Below are positions 41,923 through 48,726 of a stretch of 64,000 nucleotides of DNA, in pieces. The position numbers were made by a program, and so were the translations under genes. The first letter of the stretch is position 1. The number at the start of each line of letters is the position of its first letter. This DNA is from Bianquea renquensis (GTDB lineage Bacteria; Bacillota; Clostridia; Lachnospirales; Bianqueaceae). The notes beneath the pieces were generated by a model. That model was not told the DNA's origin. It saw only the letters and a program-made list of their open reading frames with translations, and did no database searches. Where the stretch lies: the NCBI RefSeq assembly GCF_014384895.1, contig NZ_JACRSQ010000005.1, positions 1 through 64,000 on the forward strand, in the 5' to 3' direction.

Positions 41923-42471
41923 CTATGCAAGGTCTAGCTGGGTAAAGTCAATGCTGAGGCCTGCTAGGGTGTGAACTTTGATCGTGTCGCGGAAGGTGTA
42001 GGCTGCCGGTAGCAGATCATTATCCAGTTGATAGACCGTTACCGCTTCCCTGTCCGGGTTCACAATCCAGTATTCCTTGACGCCGTAACGCAGATATAAG
42101 CTTAATTTCGTAACGTAGTCATGGGCCATATTCCCAGGGCTGACAATCTCAATAATCCAGGTCGGGGCTCCTTCACAACCACGAGCGGACAGCTTATCTC
42201 TGTCACAGATGACGCTGATATCGGGCTCTACAGCGTCCGTGGTTCCATCTTCGTTGTGGAGATAGACGCCAAAGGGAGCCGGATAGACCTTGCAGGTTTT
42301 ACCTCTTAGATACACGCTAATTTCAGTGTGTAGGAAGCTTACAATTGCTTGATGTTTCCGGCTGGGCGGTGCCAGGTAGTAAATCTCACCATCGATCAAC
42401 TCCGCCCGGACGTCTTCGCCCAGGGCTTCCCAGTCGGCTAAGGTTGCTTTTTTGGATTCGTGTAATGGCAA
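41923..42471 (-). CDS. Uma2-family endonuclease-like protein, copy 2
   Basis: 182 residues, same family and layout as copy 1: RAELIDGEIYYLAPPS, VEPDISVICDRDK, APTWIIEIVSPGN, RYGVKEYWIVNP. Start is TTG with GAGGTG 7 bases before it. The DNA of its first about 28 codons and last about 22 codons is nearly the same as in copy 1, the middle is diverged, suggesting gene conversion at the ends or selection for a variable centre. It follows the remains of an antitoxin-like gene and ends in its own terminator. Confidence 0.88.
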   Translation of the reverse strand: MPLHESKKATLADWEALGEDVRAELIDGEIYYLAPPSRKHQAIVSFLHTEISVYLRGKTCKVYPAPFGVYLHNEDGTTDAVEPDISVICDRDKLSARGCEGAPTWIIEIVSPGNMAHDYVTKLSLYLRYGVKEYWIVNPDREAVTVYQLDNDLLPAAYTFRDTIKVHTLAGLSIDFTQLDLA

Positions 42472-42484
42472 TGGGGTTCACCTC

Positions 42485-42592
42485 TTATTCCTTATTATCG
42501 CGTTCCATAGTCTCATCTATGGCGCGGTTGATAAAGGCAGTTGTGCTTTCCTGCATTTTGGCAGCATGTTGTTCCTCAATTTCTACTTAAAA
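42485..42592 (-). pseudogene. Antitoxin-like remnant upstream of Uma2 copy 2
   Basis: The frame ending at the TAA at 42485-42487 reads IEEQHAAKMQESTTAFINRA then IDETMERDNKE, the C-terminus seen in short clostridial ribbon-helix-helix antitoxin-type proteins (FINRAIDETMERD). No start codon; the frame upstream is broken by TAA. The Uma2 ribosome binding site follows directly. The stretch 42593-43026 has no gene I can support. Confidence 0.5.
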
Positions 42593-43026
42593 TTGGTGGG
42601 GAAATAATGCGGCACCTCTTACACGCTGCTAATAGTATAGCACAGAATTCAATCTACGACTATATAAATATTACATAAATCTACAACTAGATATTTGACT
42701 GATCTGCATATTTCAAACCCGGCGCTTCTCCAATGCATAACGCGGAGGAGGTAAGACCGGGACGAGCGCCAAACTCGGACGTATTTTCAGATGATTATTG
42801 TGACTTTGCATGGATGAACTGAGAAAGAAACCCGCGCGAACAGCGAGCCAGTATAAGGGCCTCATTCCAAATTCAGAACGAAGTCGGGAGGAGCTCCAGG
42901 AAAGTCAGAGAGCTATGCAAGCTGCGGAATATGCGAGGCCCTAAAAAGAAAAACCTCTGACATTTTGTCCCCTAAACCGCTTTAGCATATGAAAGTTTCA
43001 AAAATTTCATGAACGAGCCATGAACT

Positions 43027-43054
43027 AAAAACGGGTCCCCATCCCGGGAACCCG
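43027..43054 (-). terminator. Terminator of the tRNA operon
   Basis: Minus strand CGGGTTCCC with GGGGACCCG (one G-T pair), then TTTTTAG, 12 bases past the last tRNA. Confidence 0.8.
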
Positions 43055-43065
43055 CTACATCAGCA

Positions 43066-43137
43066 AGCGCGAAACGGGATTCGAACCCGCGGCCCTCGCC
43101 TTGGCAAGGCGATGCTCTACCTCTGAGCCATTCGCGC
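43066..43137 (-). tRNA. tRNA-Gly (GCC)
   Basis: Minus strand; acceptor GCGCGAA with TTCGCGC, anticodon loop CTTGCCAAG, T loop GGTTCGAATCC. CCA not encoded. Last tRNA of the operon. Confidence 0.93.
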
Positions 43138-43150
43138 AGATAAAAACAGC

Positions 43151-43215
43151 AATAGGAGGACAGATTTGAACTGCCGACACCGCGGGTAAGAACCGCGTGC
43201 TATCGCCAGCCATAA
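43151..43215 (-). pseudogene. tRNA-Lys (CTT)-like gene with a broken acceptor stem
   Basis: Minus strand shows a T-arm (GGCAG-TTCAAAT-CTGTC), a 5-nt variable loop, an anticodon arm CGCGG-TTCTTAC-CCGCG reading CTT, and a short D-like GCT-AGC hairpin. The 3' acceptor strand is CTCCTAT, but the expected 5' ATAGGAG is absent; instead two further hairpins (ACAGG/CCTGT and GTCCGCC/GGCGGGC) fill the space up to tRNA-Asp. Most likely a damaged tRNA gene. Confidence 0.55.
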
Positions 43216-43264
43216 CAGGGGACCTGTGCCCGCCCCATGGCGGACTTTCCGATAGAAGAAAAGA

Positions 43265-43338
43265 CGACTCAGAAGGGGCTCGAACCCTCGACCTCCGGCG
43301 TGACAGGCCGGCGTACTAACCAACTGTACCACTGAGCC
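43265..43338 (-). tRNA. tRNA-Asp (GTC)
   Basis: Minus strand; acceptor GGCTCAG with CTGAGTC (one G-T pair), D-arm GTAC/GTAC, anticodon loop CTGTCAC, T loop TTCGAGC. Confidence 0.93.
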
Positions 43339-43358
43339 ATATGAAAAATGGGATACAA

Positions 43359-43430
43359 TGACCCGTGAGAGAATCGAACTCTCGTTACCGCCGTGAAAGG
43401 GCGATGTCTTGACCGCTTGACCAACGGGCC
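43359..43430 (-). tRNA. tRNA-Glu (TTC)
   Basis: Minus strand; acceptor GGCCCGT with ACGGGTC (one G-T pair), anticodon loop CTTTCAC, T loop TTCGATT. Confidence 0.93.
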
Positions 43431-43436
43431 AAATAA

Positions 43437-43522
43437 CGGAGGAGGTAGGATTCGAACCCACGGACCCTTTCGGATTCACTGGTTTTCAAGACCAGCTCCT
43501 TAAACCACTCGGACACTCCTCC
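43437..43522 (-). tRNA. tRNA-Ser (TGA)
   Basis: Minus strand; 86 nt with a long variable arm; acceptor GGAGGAG with CTCCTCC, anticodon loop CTTGAAA, discriminator G. First tRNA of the operon. Confidence 0.94.
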
Positions 43523-43560
43523 AGGAGCCTCAGCCTCAGCGCTTCATAAGCGCAGACTCT

Positions 43561-43589
43561 ATTATACGGCATGTTTTGCTCTGTGTCAA
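43561..43589 (-). promoter_or_regulatory. Promoter of the tRNA operon
   Basis: Minus strand TTGACA, 17-bp spacer, TATAAT: a perfect consensus, as expected for stable RNA. Confidence 0.92.
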
Positions 43590-43674
43590 GAAATTTTGTA
43601 AAATTTTTTGTATAGGCGTCTGTCACATCATATTGACATGCGCTAACATGACCCTCGAAAATGGCTGAAAGGGC

Positions 43675-43703
43675 TTGACCCATGTTCGATATCACGCTAT
43701 AAT
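43675..43703 (+). promoter_or_regulatory. Promoter of the DUF1015 gene
   Basis: TTGACC, 17-bp spacer, TATAAT. Confidence 0.85.
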
Positions 43704-43753
43704 AAGAGATTAGAAATCGACATGGAATCCGTGTCGCCAAGGAGGACGAAACG

Positions 43754-45025
43754 ATGATATTTACGCCCGCGACAATCCTGCTGCCTCATGAGAAAGAATG
43801 TGCTCTGTGGAGCAGCATTGCCTGTGATCAGTTTACATCGGATGCGGCCTATTGGGAGCAGGTCAAAACTCTCACAGAGGGTCATCCATCCGCCTATCAT
43901 ATCACATTGCCGGAGATCTATTTAGAAGAGGGAGAGGCGTGCGTTCAAGAACGGATACGGAGCATCAATGAGACGATGCGCGAGTATTTGAGGGAGGGTG
44001 TTTTCCGACAATTCAAAGATGCGATGGTTTACGTCGAACGGCGCATCCCTGGGGGAAGCGTGCGAAGGGGGATCATAGGAGCGGTCGATTTGGAAGACTA
44101 TGAGTATGCTGCGGGCGCCGAGACGCAAATACGAGCGACGGAAGAAACTGTCTTGTCGCGGATTCCGCCAAGGGTCAGGATTCGACAGGACGCCGCTCTT
44201 GAACTGCCCCATCTTATGCTTTTGGCGGACGATGTGGATCGACTGCTGATTGAACCCATCGCAGAGAGGAAAAGGGAACTGGCCAAGGTCTATGATTTTG
44301 AACTCATGCTGGACAGCGGACACGTGACGGGATATCTGCTCGATAGGAAAGAAATCCAGCGAGTGCAGTCCGTTTTAGAGCAGATGGGAAATCTAGAAGA
44401 ATTTCAAAGGAAGTATCATACGTCAAGGACGGACCCGTTGGTGCTAGCCGTGGGCGACGGAAATCACTCTCTGGCCTCCGCAAAAGCGTGCTATGACATG
44501 CGAAAAGAAGAAATGGGAGTCGAGGCAGCGCTGCGGCATCCATCGCGCTATGCGCTGGCGGAGATTGTAAACCTGCACGATGCATCTCTGAAATTTGAGC
44601 CAATTTACAGGGTTTTGTTTGGTGTCGACCATCGGCAAGTTATGGAAGCGCTGAGGAGGGCATATCCACAGAGCCACATTGGAAGAACGGCTGCCGGTGA
44701 GATTGCGCTGGAGTACTGGGCGAAGGATTGTGAAGGGACGCTGTCAATTTCAGCTTCAGAGGGATTGCTGCCGGTGAGCCTACTTCAATCGTTTCTCGAT
44801 CCCTTTCTACAGGAGTACGGTGGCAAGATCGATTACATCCACGGACTGGAGGAGGCTAAGCAGTTAGGCCGCCAGGAGGGAAACATAGCATTTACGTTTG
44901 CCGGCATGGAAAAGGAGCAATTATTTCCTGGGATTCTCCAGGGGGGCGTTTTGCCTAGAAAAACATTCTCCATGGGAGATGCGAGGGATAAACGATTCTA
45001 TCTGGAGTGTAGGAGGATTCAATAG
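43754..45025 (+). CDS. DUF1015 family protein
   Basis: 423 residues. FTPATILLPHEKECALWSSIACDQFTSD at the start and VLAVGDGNHSLASAKACY in the middle are hallmarks of DUF1015 (PF06245), a family often found near serine biosynthesis genes and without a known reaction. GDGNHSL suggests a nucleotide or metal site. AAGGAGG precedes the ATG. The next gene starts 8 bases later. Confidence 0.9.
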   Translation: MIFTPATILLPHEKECALWSSIACDQFTSDAAYWEQVKTLTEGHPSAYHITLPEIYLEEGEACVQERIRSINETMREYLREGVFRQFKDAMVYVERRIPGGSVRRGIIGAVDLEDYEYAAGAETQIRATEETVLSRIPPRVRIRQDAALELPHLMLLADDVDRLLIEPIAERKRELAKVYDFELMLDSGHVTGYLLDRKEIQRVQSVLEQMGNLEEFQRKYHTSRTDPLVLAVGDGNHSLASAKACYDMRKEEMGVEAALRHPSRYALAEIVNLHDASLKFEPIYRVLFGVDHRQVMEALRRAYPQSHIGRTAAGEIALEYWAKDCEGTLSISASEGLLPVSLLQSFLDPFLQEYGGKIDYIHGLEEAKQLGRQEGNIAFTFAGMEKEQLFPGILQGGVLPRKTFSMGDARDKRFYLECRRIQ

Positions 45026-45033
45026 AGAAGGCT

Positions 45034-45555
45034 ATGAGTTTGGAAATAAGAACCGTAACAGAGACGGAGATCACGGCGGCGGGGAAGATTTATACAGCCT
45101 GTAGCCACGCCATGAATCAAAAGGGGCTCTTTAACTGGACACCGGAGTATCCCACACAGAAGGAAGCGGAACGCGACCAGCGAGCGGGTGCTCTGTACGG
45201 CGCCTTTGATGGCAAGGTGCTTATGGGGGTCGTAACGCTTGACAACACCCCCGCACCGGAGTACGCCACTGTCTCCTGGGGGATTCAGAGCGGAGCAGCG
45301 CTATATATCCACCGTTTAGCGGTACATCCCTCGTACCAGCGCAGAGGACTGGCCAAGAAGCTGATTACATTTGCGGAAAAGCAGGCGCAGAAGATGGCGG
45401 CATCCGCGGTGCGCATTGATAGCTTTTCAGGCAATCACCGCGCGGTTTTGACCTATGAAAAGTTAGGATTTGTAAAAAGAGGCGAAATCTACTACCGAAA
45501 CAAAGATCCACGAGTTCGGGAGTTGCCCTTTTACTGCTTCGAAAAAGCAATTTGA
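45034..45555 (+). CDS. GNAT-family N-acetyltransferase
   Basis: 173 residues. YIHRLAVHPSYQRRGLAKKL is the acetyl-CoA binding block; RIDSFSGNHRAVLTYEKLGF follows. Substrate unknown. No strong ribosome binding site; it starts 8 bases after DUF1015, so coupling is likely. Followed by a region of short direct repeats and the second LCP gene. Confidence 0.85.
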   Translation: MSLEIRTVTETEITAAGKIYTACSHAMNQKGLFNWTPEYPTQKEAERDQRAGALYGAFDGKVLMGVVTLDNTPAPEYATVSWGIQSGAALYIHRLAVHPSYQRRGLAKKLITFAEKQAQKMAASAVRIDSFSGNHRAVLTYEKLGFVKRGEIYYRNKDPRVRELPFYCFEKAI

Positions 45556-45580
45556 TTTATATTTTCTCATCCCGCTAATT

Positions 45581-45614
45581 TCGATACAAATTCGATACAA
45601 GTCGATGCTATACT
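45581..45614 (+). promoter_or_regulatory. LCP gene promoter with phased direct repeats
   Basis: TCGATACAA at 45581 and 45592 and TCGATG at 45602 repeat every 11 and 10 bases, one DNA turn, and cover the -35 region of a TATACT -10 box (45609-45614). GATACA-5-GATACA has the hexamer-N5-hexamer layout of OmpR-type response regulator sites such as WalR. Confidence 0.5.
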
Positions 45615-45661
45615 AAAGACAATTGCCGGTACAGGTTTGATAAAGAAGGGATTGGGAACAA

Positions 45662-46759
45662 ATGAAAAAGAGGAAGAGGAACCGGGCACTAGCCATCGGC
45701 GCCGGCATCATGGTGCTAGCTTTGCTGATGCCCCTTGGCTGGAATGGTTTCCGTATTCTGTGGGGAAAGAATCAAACAGCCTCCCATACTGGAGAAATTA
45801 GTTTTGAGGAGGAGAGCAGCGGGACCCGTTCTCCGCAAAATTTGTCAGGGGAGTCCTCAGATGAATCGTCCATCAGTCCGGAGGAGCGAGAATACTTAAA
45901 TTGGATTCAAAATAAACCGGATCAGGACAACGTGACAGTCCTGCTTTTTGGCTTGGATTTGGATGGTCTGCACACGGATGTTATGATGCTGTGCAATTTT
46001 AATACGGCCACGAAGACCACGAGCCTTGTATCCATTCCGCGAGATACGCAGGTCACGTTGACAGACCAGGAATATCAGGCATTGAAAGACATCAACCGTT
46101 ATACCAAGAAAACGCTGAAGCTGACAGAGGTTCACAACTATGCCTCCGACGGAGGAAATGCCAACGCCTGGAGTGTGTATATGGTAGAAAAGCTGCTGGA
46201 TATCCACATTGATTTCTACGCGGCGGTTACATTTGAGGGGTTTCGCGAGGTCATCGACGCCATTGGGGGGATCGAGTTTGACGTGCCAAAGACGATCACA
46301 ACGTGGAACGATGACTACCAGAGGAACGTGACGGTGGAGGCGGGCCGGCAGGTGCTAAACGGAGAACAGGCGGAGGCGGTGGTTCGGCACCGCCAGACGT
46401 ACCAGATGGGGGATCTTGAACGCGTGGAAATGCAGCAAAGCTTCCTGAGGGCAGCGGCAGACCAGCTTCTTCAGGGGAAGAATCTCTGGAAGCTTCCCAA
46501 ATTGATTCGAACCTGCTATTCCTATGTGCAGACGGATGCGGAACTTGTGGATATTCTTCGGTATGCCTCCATCGCCGCTGATATCGATTTGGATTCTCTA
46601 ATGACCGCCACCCTTCCGGGAGAAGCCCGAGACGAAGACGGAAAAAGCTATTTCTTTTTGGATAAAAAAGGGTGTCAGGAAATGATGGCGAAGATATTTA
46701 ACCCGCTGGAGACCCCAGAATCATTGGATTCAACCGGTTCGGACGGCGCTTCCAAATGA
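45662..46759 (+). CDS. LytR-CpsA-Psr (LCP) family protein, second copy
   Basis: 365 residues: basic start, one membrane helix (about 10-30), a serine/glutamate-rich linker, then an LCP domain with LLFGLDLDG, TDVMMLCNFN, SIPRDTQVTL, GGIEFDVPK and AVVRHRQTYQMGDLERVEMQ. Differs clearly from the copy at 19426: the arginine block is VRHRQTYQMGDLER. Likely attaches a polymer to peptidoglycan; which one is unknown. Confidence 0.9.
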   Translation: MKKRKRNRALAIGAGIMVLALLMPLGWNGFRILWGKNQTASHTGEISFEEESSGTRSPQNLSGESSDESSISPEEREYLNWIQNKPDQDNVTVLLFGLDLDGLHTDVMMLCNFNTATKTTSLVSIPRDTQVTLTDQEYQALKDINRYTKKTLKLTEVHNYASDGGNANAWSVYMVEKLLDIHIDFYAAVTFEGFREVIDAIGGIEFDVPKTITTWNDDYQRNVTVEAGRQVLNGEQAEAVVRHRQTYQMGDLERVEMQQSFLRAAADQLLQGKNLWKLPKLIRTCYSYVQTDAELVDILRYASIAADIDLDSLMTATLPGEARDEDGKSYFFLDKKGCQEMMAKIFNPLETPESLDSTGSDGASK

Positions 46760-46786
46760 GGTGATCCGCAGTCTCTAAAATAATAC

Positions 46787-46815
46787 TTGACAATCCCAGG
46801 AATTCTCAGTATACT
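46787..46815 (+). promoter_or_regulatory. mntP promoter
   Basis: TTGACA, 17-bp spacer, TATACT. Confidence 0.85.
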
Positions 46816-46825
46816 AGATAGCAAG

Positions 46826-46925
46826 TATTATGAGGGAGTAGTTAGCACGATGTCGTGTGGCAAGTCAACATGCTGATTGCGAGTCCATGCAGTACATGGA
46901 TAGCAATCTGGCTTGTCTTCAATAA
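46826..46925 (+). ncRNA. Manganese riboswitch (yybP-ykoY type)
   Basis: GAGGGAGTAGTTAGCACG, with the GGGAGTAG typical of the yybP-ykoY 5' strand, and later AAGTCAACATGCTG and GGCTTGTC, form a leader between promoter and terminator of a manganese exporter gene. Binding of Mn2+ would favour read-through. The assignment rests on the GGGAGTAG motif and the mntP context; I could not fold or align it. Confidence 0.72.
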
Positions 46926-46927
46926 CA

Positions 46928-46972
46928 AGACTCATATATGGCGCGGATGTCATATATGAGTCTGTTTTTTTT
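46928..46972 (+). terminator. Expression-platform terminator before mntP
   Basis: AGACTCATATATG with CATATATGAGTCT, a perfect 13-bp stem, 10-nt loop, then G and eight T bases. It ends 29 bases before the mntP start. Confidence 0.88.
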
Positions 46973-47000
46973 GTCAATACAATGAATAGGGGAGATTAAA

Positions 47001-47549
47001 ATGAGTGTTTGGGAAGTCATCATGATCGGTATCGGTTTGAGTATGGATGCAGCAGCGGTATCCATGACCAATGGAATGGTGTATCCAAAGACATGTAGAA
47101 CAAAAATTCTATCAATGCCGCTGTTTTTTGGTGGATTCCAGGCGCTGATGCCGCTTCTCGGCTACTATGCCAGCGGTGTGTTCGCAGATTTTCTCAGCCG
47201 TTATTCCGGGATCATCGTTCTGATTATTCTGGGTGTCATCGGGTGCAAGATGGTCTATGACGGCCTACATCCACAGCTGGAGGAAGAGACCGACTGTTCG
47301 TTGACCTACCGTATGCTGCTGCTTCAAGCAGTTGCCACCAGCATCGACGCCTTTGCTGTGGGAGTTGGTTTCAGTGCTATGCAGGTAAATATCGTGCAGG
47401 CCGTTTCCATCATCGGCGTCACAACCTTAGTCTGTAGCTTTCTCTCCATTGCCATCGGCAAAAAGTTTGGCAATATGTTGGGAAATAAAGCGCAGATATT
47501 GGGCGGGATGATTCTGATCATCATCGGGATTAAGGGGATGTTCGGCTGA
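47001..47549 (+). CDS. mntP: Manganese exporter MntP
   Basis: 182 residues, six membrane helices. GLSMDAAAVSMTNGM in helix 1 and ATSIDAFAVGVGFS in helix 4 carry the paired aspartates of MntP/YebN. It exports manganese when the cell has too much. Placed behind a manganese-type riboswitch and terminator. AGGGGAG precedes the ATG. Single gene. Confidence 0.93.
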   Translation: MSVWEVIMIGIGLSMDAAAVSMTNGMVYPKTCRTKILSMPLFFGGFQALMPLLGYYASGVFADFLSRYSGIIVLIILGVIGCKMVYDGLHPQLEEETDCSLTYRMLLLQAVATSIDAFAVGVGFSAMQVNIVQAVSIIGVTTLVCSFLSIAIGKKFGNMLGNKAQILGGMILIIIGIKGMFG

Positions 47550-47634
47550 GGGTTTGCCTTTTTTGGTATGTATTTCTTTTTCAGCTATAACGGGACAGAT
47601 AGCGAGAAGTGGAAAATAAAAAGTCCGCGAACTT

Positions 47635-48231
47635 TTATACTCGATATAGTAAGTTGAGAATGACAGGAACCAGCGCGGAACAGACAACCCCATTGACAAC
47701 GGCCATTACCGCCACATCTTCGCTGGTGCAGCGCATCAGAAGCGGTAGGGTTGTGTCTTCGCTGGTGGCGGCGGCGGGGGCGATGGCCGTATAATGATTC
47801 AAATGCTTGGCGATGAATGGAATAGTCAAGAACGAGAGAATCTCCCGCAATAGATTGCTGAAAAATGCCATTGTTCCCAGCGTAGCGCCAGCCAGATTTG
47901 TCAGCAAAACCCCGGAGAGGCTATACCAGCCAAGTCCACATACAACAGCCAGACAATCCCGCAGCGGCATGTCCACAATCAGATAGCATAGAAAACCGGC
48001 CAGGACTGTACCCACAACAATTCCAGCGGGGATGATGAGAATTTTGACATGATATTGCCGTAAACGGCGAAATACCTGCTTATTGGCTCCCACGCTGATG
48101 CCAACAGCAAACATCAATATGTACAGAGTGTATTCCGAGATGGGACCAAAAAGGGAGACGAGATCTGGGGAGAAAAGCCATTGACCACAGACAACGCCTA
48201 AAATAAGGCTAACGATTGCTGCGATGACCAT
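47635..48231 (-). CDS. LysO-family exporter, C-terminal subunit (DUF340)
   Basis: 198 residues, about six membrane segments. CGLGWYSLSGVLLTNLAGATLG and GTMAFFSNLLREI are the conserved LysO/DUF340 blocks. E. coli LysO, about 300 residues, exports lysine; here the same length is split over two overlapping genes, this being the larger second part. Its start overlaps the end of the first part by 23 bases. The substrate is inferred from the family. Confidence 0.85.
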   Translation of the reverse strand: MVIAAIVSLILGVVCGQWLFSPDLVSLFGPISEYTLYILMFAVGISVGANKQVFRRLRQYHVKILIIPAGIVVGTVLAGFLCYLIVDMPLRDCLAVVCGLGWYSLSGVLLTNLAGATLGTMAFFSNLLREILSFLTIPFIAKHLNHYTAIAPAAATSEDTTLPLLMRCTSEDVAVMAVVNGVVCSALVPVILNLLYRV

Positions 48232-48496
48232 GACGCCCCTCCATAAACCATTTTGTCAAGAGAAAAACCACGATTGTCGATAGAAGGATGGAAACGCCTG
48301 CAAACAGCAGGCTATACAAACCGATGGCCCGCAATTCACCGAAAAATTCTGGGCGGCTGCCGAGGGAGACGCCCATAGAAAAGATCAACAGCGATGTGCA
48401 GAGCGTCTGTAGTATAGAATTGTACTTCTGTAAAGATGGTGGAAACCATCGCATACCGATGAGGACACCGGCTGCCATGATCAAAAGAGTCAGCAT
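48209..48496 (-). CDS. LysO-family exporter, N-terminal subunit
   Basis: 95 residues, three membrane segments, with GVLIGMRWFPPSLQ and LLIFSMGVSLGSRPE matching the N-terminal third of LysO. ATG at 48496 with GGGAGTG upstream; the longer frame to 48607 would pass through the leader hairpin. The split may be natural in Clostridia and not a broken gene, since the downstream part has its own start. Promoter and GC-rich leader element upstream. Confidence 0.75.
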   Translation of the reverse strand: MLTLLIMAAGVLIGMRWFPPSLQKYNSILQTLCTSLLIFSMGVSLGSRPEFFGELRAIGLYSLLFAGVSILLSTIVVFLLTKWFMEGRHGHRSNR

Positions 48497-48529
48497 GTGT
48501 TGTGTCACTCCCACTAAAATATATACCAC

Positions 48530-48563
48530 CGCGCAGCGGCCCGATCGCTTCGCCCACTGCGCG
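48530..48563 (-). repeat. 34-nt GC-rich leader element (copy 2, lysO)
   Basis: Same 34-nt length as the element at 16736-16769, 28 of 34 positions identical. Here CGCGCAGTGG pairs with CCGCTGCGCG over 10 bp, with GCGAAGCGA in the loop. Confidence 0.6.
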
Positions 48564-48578
48564 AGGGCTTTCGCGACT

Positions 48579-48607
48579 AGTATATCATAGAATCCTTCGT
48601 ATCTCAA
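48579..48607 (-). promoter_or_regulatory. Promoter of the split lysO genes
   Basis: Minus strand TTGAGA, 17-bp spacer, TATACT. Confidence 0.65.
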
Positions 48608-48658
48608 GAAAGAATTGAATTCCGTAATAAAAAGTTCTGTGTGGAACTGTGTTCCCTA

Positions 48659-48687
48659 TTGACAAGAATTCGTAAATTTCGTATAAT
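48659..48687 (+). promoter_or_regulatory. Promoter of the glpA-like operon
   Basis: TTGACA, 17-bp spacer, TATAAT. Confidence 0.9.
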
Positions 48688-48726
48688 GAGCGTGATTCTT
48701 GAAGAGGGATATGCAGGAGGGATTCG

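Noticed and set aside
42810..42945. 44-codon frame starting MDELRKKPARTASQYK
   Set aside because: No ribosome binding site, no promoter and no recognisable family; kept as non-coding space.
43117..43479. 120-residue frame over the tRNA genes
   Set aside because: It is a translation artefact of the tRNA cluster.
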